From assembly GCA_965364515.1 (NCBI GenBank), contig CBDTXZ010000122.1:1-9259 (forward strand): a stretch of 9,259 nt of DNA, read 5' to 3'. The stretch comes from JAHEDH01 sp965364515. Its GTDB lineage: Bacteria > Actinomycetota > Acidimicrobiia > Spongiisociales > ZC4RG35. Positions 5,762 to 9,259 of the stretch are shown here, piece after piece; within the stretch, counting starts at the first letter, position 1; each line of letters begins with the position of its first letter. The notes under the pieces were generated by a model. The model had not been told where the DNA came from and did not search any database. It was given only the letters and a program-made list of their open reading frames with translations. The position numbers were made by a program, and so were the translations under genes.

Positions 5762-7672
5762 ATGGAGCCCTGGAAGCAACAGGCCGCAGACCAGCTGATC
5801 TCGAGACTCGAGCCCGACGTCCATGACCGTCTCGGCGACGGTCGACGAGCGTCAGAGTTCCTCGATCGCCTCAGGCGTCACGGGAGCGCCCTCTTCGACT
5901 CCTATCACGAGCTGTACGGCTGGAAGTGGGATTTCGCCTACGACCTCGAGAACTTCGTGTCTGTGTGCATCGACGCTGCGGCTGAGCGAACGAAGTGGCT
6001 CCGACGACGCGACCGCGCCGATCAGCCGTGGCTCTTCGACCCGTCGACCGTGTGGGCCATGACATACGTCGATCGCTTCGTCGGGACCTTCGATGCGCTT
6101 CCCGACGCGATCGGCCACCTCCGATCTCTCGGCGTCACTCACCTGCACGTGATGCCTCCATATGACGTGCCGACACCCCACAACGACGGTGGCTACGCCG
6201 TCCAGAGCTACCGGAGCACCCGACCGGATCTGGGTTCCATCGACGATCTGCGCGCTGCCATCACAGAACTCGGAGAAGCCGGCATCGGCGTCGTCCTCGA
6301 TTTCGTGGCCAATCACACTGCGGACACGCATCCGTGGGCCATCGCTGCCAAGGCCGGCGATCCTTTCTACTCGGACTTCTACTTCTTCTACCCCGACCGC
6401 GAACAGCCGGACGCATATGCTGCGTCGCTTCGCCAGATCTTCCCGGATCGGCCTGGAGACGCATTCACATGGAGAGAGGACGTCGGCAGCGGCTCCTGGG
6501 TGTGGAGCACGTTCTACGAGTTCCAGTGGGACCTCAACTACCGGAATCCGAACGTGATGGCGGCCATGGCCGGGGAGTTGCTCGGCATCGCCAACCTCGG
6601 CCCGGAAGTGATCCGAGCCGATGCGACCCCGTTTCTCTGGAAGGAGATGGGGACGTCGTGCGAGAACCTCGACCAGGCGCACACCGTCATCAGGATCCTC
6701 GCGCTGGCAGCGGAGATCGTCGCGCCGTCGGTGAAGCTCCTGTCCGAGGCGATCGTTCACCCCGACGACGTGATCCGCTTCGTCCGACCCGACGAGGCCG
6801 ACCTCGGATACAACCCGTTGACCATGTCGTCCACATGGGAAGCGCTGGCCACTCGGGACACGAGCCTGCTCGAGACTGCTCTCGGAACCCGGCTCGCGCT
6901 TCCGCCCGGCTGCCAGTGGATCACCTATCTCCGCTGCCACGACGACATCGGCTGGGGTTTCGCCGACGAAGACGCGGTTGCGCTGGGCATCGATCCTTTC
7001 GAGCACAGGCAGTTCCTCAACTCGTTCTACAGCGGTGAGTTCCCTGGTTCGTTCGCGACCGGAATGCGTTTCCAGGACAATCCGGCGACCGGCGACGCCA
7101 GGATCTCCGGGACGCTGGCGTCACTCGCCGGCCTCGAGCAAGCGCTCGAGACAGCAGATCCGGAGCTGATCGATCTCGCCGTCGAACGCATCCTGCTGTT
7201 GCACGCCTTCATGCTCACGGTCATCGGCATCCCGCTCATCTACCTCGGGGACGAAATCGCCCAACTGAACGACCACACCTACGCAGACGATCCGGAGCTC
7301 GCACACGACAACCGCTGGGCGCACCGTCCCACGTTTTCGTGGGAGACCCTGGCATTCAGCCAGGACGGCACCGGCCCGTCGGGCCGTGTGCTCGCCGGGA
7401 TCCGCCGGCTCATCGACGGTCGGAGTGGACTCGAAGCGCTCGGTGGCGACGATCCGCTGCCGCACGTGATCCCGATGGAAGCTCCGGAACTGATCGCGTT
7501 CGATCGTGTGTCCGATCGCCAACGGTTCCGAGGAGTCTTCAACTTCTCCGAGCGTGACGTCGTTGTGCCCATCGACACCGCAGGTTGGGACGTCGTGTAC
7601 TCCCAGGCCCGAACCGGCGATGGGCTCGGGCCCTACGGTTGCCTCTGGATGGTCAGATCCCGTCCAGCGTGA
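5762..7672 (+). CDS. Amylosucrase-type glycoside hydrolase (GH13 subfamily 4)
   Basis: This 636-residue enzyme is the family's normal full length. Amylosucrase splits sucrose and transfers glucose to an alpha-1,4-glucan, releasing fructose. The helical N-terminal region (1-90) leads into the (beta/alpha)8 barrel. Landmarks: DGGYAVQSYR (142-151, Asp142 in the glucose pocket), DFVANHT (180-186), WSTFYEFQWDLNYRNP (248-263), VIRADATPFLWKEMGTSCEN (283-302) with nucleophile Asp287, SEAIVHPD (328-335) with acid/base Glu329, RCHDDIGW (391-398) with stabiliser Asp394, GDARISGT (444-451) and RWAHRP (518-523) with Arg518. These follow Neisseria polysaccharea amylosucrase almost motif by motif, and the pocket Arg226 of that enzyme is kept as Arg224. 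The neighbouring position Ala289 there is Pro290 here. A sucrose hydrolase of the same subfamily cannot be excluded. No signal peptide is seen, so it is probably intracellular. It lies 41 bp behind pgsC on the same strand, without a clear ribosome site, and its 3' end overlaps rnhB. Confidence 0.93.
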   Translation: MEPWKQQAADQLISRLEPDVHDRLGDGRRASEFLDRLRRHGSALFDSYHELYGWKWDFAYDLENFVSVCIDAAAERTKWLRRRDRADQPWLFDPSTVWAMTYVDRFVGTFDALPDAIGHLRSLGVTHLHVMPPYDVPTPHNDGGYAVQSYRSTRPDLGSIDDLRAAITELGEAGIGVVLDFVANHTADTHPWAIAAKAGDPFYSDFYFFYPDREQPDAYAASLRQIFPDRPGDAFTWREDVGSGSWVWSTFYEFQWDLNYRNPNVMAAMAGELLGIANLGPEVIRADATPFLWKEMGTSCENLDQAHTVIRILALAAEIVAPSVKLLSEAIVHPDDVIRFVRPDEADLGYNPLTMSSTWEALATRDTSLLETALGTRLALPPGCQWITYLRCHDDIGWGFADEDAVALGIDPFEHRQFLNSFYSGEFPGSFATGMRFQDNPATGDARISGTLASLAGLEQALETADPELIDLAVERILLLHAFMLTVIGIPLIYLGDEIAQLNDHTYADDPELAHDNRWAHRPTFSWETLAFSQDGTGPSGRVLAGIRRLIDGRSGLEALGGDDPLPHVIPMEAPELIAFDRVSDRQRFRGVFNFSERDVVVPIDTAGWDVVYSQARTGDGLGPYGCLWMVRSRPA

Positions 7673-8348
7673 GTTGCTCTACGCGTCGATGACGCGGTAT
7701 CCCCCACGCAATCGAATCCATGAACACCCAGCTCCGCCGATGGATCGAGGTCGGCCCCCACGCCGCGATGGCGGCCCTGTGAGTCGGGCAGGGATAGCCC
7801 TTGTTGCTCTCGAAATTGAACCCCGGGTAGTTCGGCGCGACCGTTCGCATGATCCGATCTCGCGTCACCTTTGCAACGATGGAGGCCGTTGCAATCGAGA
7901 GGCTGCTGCGGTCGCCGCCAACCAGGAGTCTCACTCCGGGCCGACCCACGAAGTCCCAGTTGCCGTCGACCAGGATCGCGTCCGGCGTGACCCCCAGCCG
8001 TCCGATCGCCCGACGGGCCGCCAACCGCTGCGCATCTGCCATGCCCAGTTCGTCGCATTCGGCATTCGAAGCGTGCCCGACGGCCGACATCTCGACCCAG
8101 TTCACCACCCGGTCGAACAGTGCCTCACGTTCGGCCTCCGTGAGCATCTTGGAATCACGGATCTTGTATACGCGGCGATCCCTGGGAACGACGGCGGCAG
8201 CGACGGTGAGCGGCCCCGCCCATGAGCCGCGACCCACTTCGTCGATCCCGACGACCACCTCGGCTCCCTGGTCCCACAGCTCCCTCTCGAGTCGAAGGCC
8301 AGGTGCGTGACGGCGAGTGGCGGCTCGGAGTTTCGGGACTCCGCTCAT
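7653..8348 (-). CDS. rnhB: Ribonuclease HII
   Basis: This 231-residue enzyme removes ribonucleotides from DNA and cuts RNA in RNA-DNA hybrids in the cytoplasm. The type 2 RNase H active site is complete: GIDEVGRGSWAGPL (34-47) with Asp36 and Glu37 and the GRG motif (39-41), ILVDGN (125-130) with Asp128, and Asp146 in VGGDRSSLSIATASIVAKVTRD (starting at 143). SNKGYPCPTHRAAIAAWGP (181-199) is the typical C-terminal motif. The frame is open to 8426, but the ATG at 8348 is chosen because it shares a base with the yqgE stop codon (TGATG) and has GAGGAA 6 nt upstream. The N-terminus then has about 35 residues before the first catalytic Asp, a normal distance. It is coupled to yqgE; its last 20 bases overlap the convergent amylosucrase gene. 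Confidence 0.97.
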   Translation of the reverse strand: MSGVPKLRAATRRHAPGLRLERELWDQGAEVVVGIDEVGRGSWAGPLTVAAAVVPRDRRVYKIRDSKMLTEAEREALFDRVVNWVEMSAVGHASNAECDELGMADAQRLAARRAIGRLGVTPDAILVDGNWDFVGRPGVRLLVGGDRSSLSIATASIVAKVTRDRIMRTVAPNYPGFNFESNKGYPCPTHRAAIAAWGPTSIHRRSWVFMDSIAWGIPRHRRVEQLTLDGI

Positions 8349-8845
8349 CAGTTGTTCCTCGGATCGACCGGATAGGTGGCCAACATGCGCAGCGCTCCGC
8401 TCTGGCGTCGCCACACATCCGACCACAGCCGCTCAGGGCGCGGCGTGAACACATCATCGGCTCCGCCTTCGGCCACATGCCAGGCACCCTCTGCGATCTC
8501 GGCTGCGAGCTGACCGGCCCCCCAGCCGCTGTATCCGGAGAAGACCCTGCAGGGGCGGTCGGTGGCCGGTTCCGGAACGAGCGCCACGTCGTCGCCCTCC
8601 CTGACGACGGTCAGTGCGATCTCGCGTTCCACCGGTCCACCGATGAACACGACCGGCGGGGGAACCACCACGTCGGAGATGTCGGGGAGATGCTCGGCCA
8701 CCTGCAGCCACGACGGGCGGTTGATGACCACGCCGACCGTTCCTGATTCCTCGTCGTGCTCGAGCACGTGGATCACGCTTCGGGTGAAGTTCGGATCCGT
8801 CAGTGCCGGCATTGCGACCAGCAGGCGGCCAGTCACATCCATCAT
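8348..8845 (-). CDS. yqgE: YqgE/AlgH family protein (UPF0301)
   Basis: A 165-residue member of the widespread YqgE/AlgH family, whose molecular function is not settled. Recognisable segments are VTGRLLVAMPALTDPNF (4-20), VIHVLEHDEESGTVGVVINR (24-43), VFIGGPVE (66-73), RVFSGYSGWGAGQLAAEI (100-117), EGAWHVAEGGADDVF (119-133) and RLWSDVWRR (139-147), all in the family's order. The open frame reaches 9133, but residues before the chosen start are Arg/Gly-rich and unlike the family. Two adjacent ATGs (8845 and 8842) lie just before the VTGRLLVA motif where family members begin; the first is used here, and the second is equally possible. Only a weak GGTGG lies upstream. Its stop codon overlaps the rnhB start, so the two form an operon reading away from the hydrolase gene on the right. 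Confidence 0.93.
   Translation of the reverse strand: MMDVTGRLLVAMPALTDPNFTRSVIHVLEHDEESGTVGVVINRPSWLQVAEHLPDISDVVVPPPVVFIGGPVEREIALTVVREGDDVALVPEPATDRPCRVFSGYSGWGAGQLAAEIAEGAWHVAEGGADDVFTPRPERLWSDVWRRQSGALRMLATYPVDPRNN
8355..8360 (-). promoter_or_regulatory. Ribosome binding site of rnhB inside yqgE
   Basis: On the minus strand GAGGAA lies 6 nt before the ATG at 8348, inside the last codons of yqgE. Together with the shared TGATG junction it fixes the rnhB start and rules out the upstream in-frame start at 8426. Confidence 0.7.
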
Positions 8846-9003
8846 GTCGAGGCAGCCACCGGGACATTCATCCCGAAGCGTGCCCGACCACCCCTTTCGG
8901 AGCATCTCAGGGCCCGAGCTGTGCCGAGCTGGACTACCTGACGGAAGACCACGTACGCGTGTGCCGAGTGGGCGAGATCTGATGGATCGAAGCGGGTCGG
9001 GTC

Positions 9004-9021
9004 GGACGGCATCCGCCGTCC
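9004..9021. repeat. Inverted repeat in the yqgE/hydrolase divergent gap
   Basis: GGACGGC and GCCGTCC form a perfect 7-bp inverted repeat around a 4-nt ATCC spacer. It sits about midway in the 286-bp gap (8846-9131) between divergent genes, where a regulator site or a leader hairpin would be plausible. No T-run follows on either strand. The rest of that gap shows no gene or RNA I can support. Confidence 0.35.
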
Positions 9022-9118
9022 ATCGTACCCACCTGCGAACCGCGCAGCATCGGTCGCCAGGACGCCGAGTCCCTTTCGTTCGAGGGCCAGCATCGATGTA
9101 ACGTCTGGCGTAGAGAAG

Positions 9119-9124
9119 AGGGAG
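9119..9124 (+). promoter_or_regulatory. Ribosome binding site of the alpha/beta hydrolase gene
   Basis: AGGGAG (within GAGGGAG) lies 7 nt before the ATG at 9132, the best Shine-Dalgarno in the window. TAACGT at 9099-9104 is a possible -10 element upstream, with little support. Confidence 0.65.
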
Positions 9125-9131
9125 CTTCACC

Positions 9132-9259
9132 ATGATCGCCAGTCATGCCACGCCTGCCGTTTCCGTCGATGGGATCCATGAGTTACGAAGGCAATGGCTG
9201 CCGGCCGGGGAACCGCTTGCGGAAGTGGTGATCGTCCACGGTCAGGGCGAGCACTCCGG
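9132..9259 (+). CDS. Alpha/beta hydrolase, monoacylglycerol lipase-like (partial, N-terminus only)
   Basis: Only the first 42 codons are in the window. They read from ATG with an excellent ribosome site and end in the segment AEVVIVHGQGEHS (residues 30-42). That is the oxyanion-hole region of the lysophospholipase/monoacylglycerol lipase group of alpha/beta hydrolases, where the consensus is close to VVLVHGLGEHSGRY. The preceding DGIHELRRQWLPAG (13-26) fits the first beta strands (the usual 'G-x-x-L-x-x-x-x-W-x-P' pattern). The catalytic Ser-Asp-His triad would lie beyond the edge. It is divergent from yqgE-rnhB. The class is fairly sure from the HG-x-GEHS motif; the substrate is not known. 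Confidence 0.82.
   Translation, partial: MIASHATPAVSVDGIHELRRQWLPAGEPLAEVVIVHGQGEHS

Noticed and set aside
5852..7006. Minus-strand open frame of 384 codons opposite the amylosucrase
   Set aside because: It is antisense to catalytic motifs of a GH13 enzyme and has no recognisable domain. Long antisense frames are common at this GC content.
8349..8426. Upstream start for RNase HII at 8426
   Set aside because: The ATG at 8348 has a good GAGGAA site and forms the TGATG junction with yqgE. The extra 26 residues lie entirely within yqgE.
8846..9133. 96-residue N-terminal extension of YqgE
   Set aside because: It is Arg/Gly-rich and unlike YqgE proteins, which start just before the T-G-x-L-L-V-A motif.

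Overview
The window is GC-rich, densely coded chromosomal DNA. GTG starts, short overlaps between neighbours and Arg/Ala/Val/Asp-rich proteins suggest an actinobacterium, perhaps of the Acidimicrobiia type; that placement is an inference from composition and gene style only. I see no rRNA, tRNA, CRISPR array, insertion sequence or phage gene.

Left third (1-3107), all on the minus strand. Reading leftwards from 3107: a histidine phosphatase of the phosphoglycerate-mutase-like type; a ChaC-like gamma-glutamylcyclotransferase that overlaps it by 8 bp; a strong hairpin at the ChaC stop codon; a HIT-family hydrolase; a second hairpin; a 9-bp tandem repeat; and a multi-pass membrane protein of unknown function that runs off the left edge.

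Middle (3222-7672), all on the plus strand and divergent from the phosphatase across about 115 bp. Here lie PgsB/CapB (poly-gamma-glutamate synthase ligase) and, directly abutting it, a PgsC/CapC membrane partner. The PgsC is 421 residues and contains two copies of the normally single ~150-residue PgsC unit. After 41 bp comes a full-length GH13 amylosucrase-type enzyme with all catalytic residues. No pgsA/capA follows. Two polymer-making activities (gamma-polyglutamate and, probably, alpha-glucan from sucrose) are therefore neighbours, and a gamma-glutamyl-cleaving family member lies just across the divergent promoter region.

Right third (7653-9259). RNase HII (rnhB) and YqgE form a translationally coupled minus-strand pair, and rnhB overlaps the amylosucrase tail-to-tail by 20 bp. 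After a ~290 bp divergent gap, the start of an alpha/beta hydrolase (monoacylglycerol-lipase-like) gene runs off the right edge.

Most of this is housekeeping or recognisable accessory metabolism. The parts most worth a second look are the internally duplicated PgsC in a pgsA-less pgsBC unit, its association with amylosucrase and a ChaC-like enzyme, and the unidentified membrane protein.
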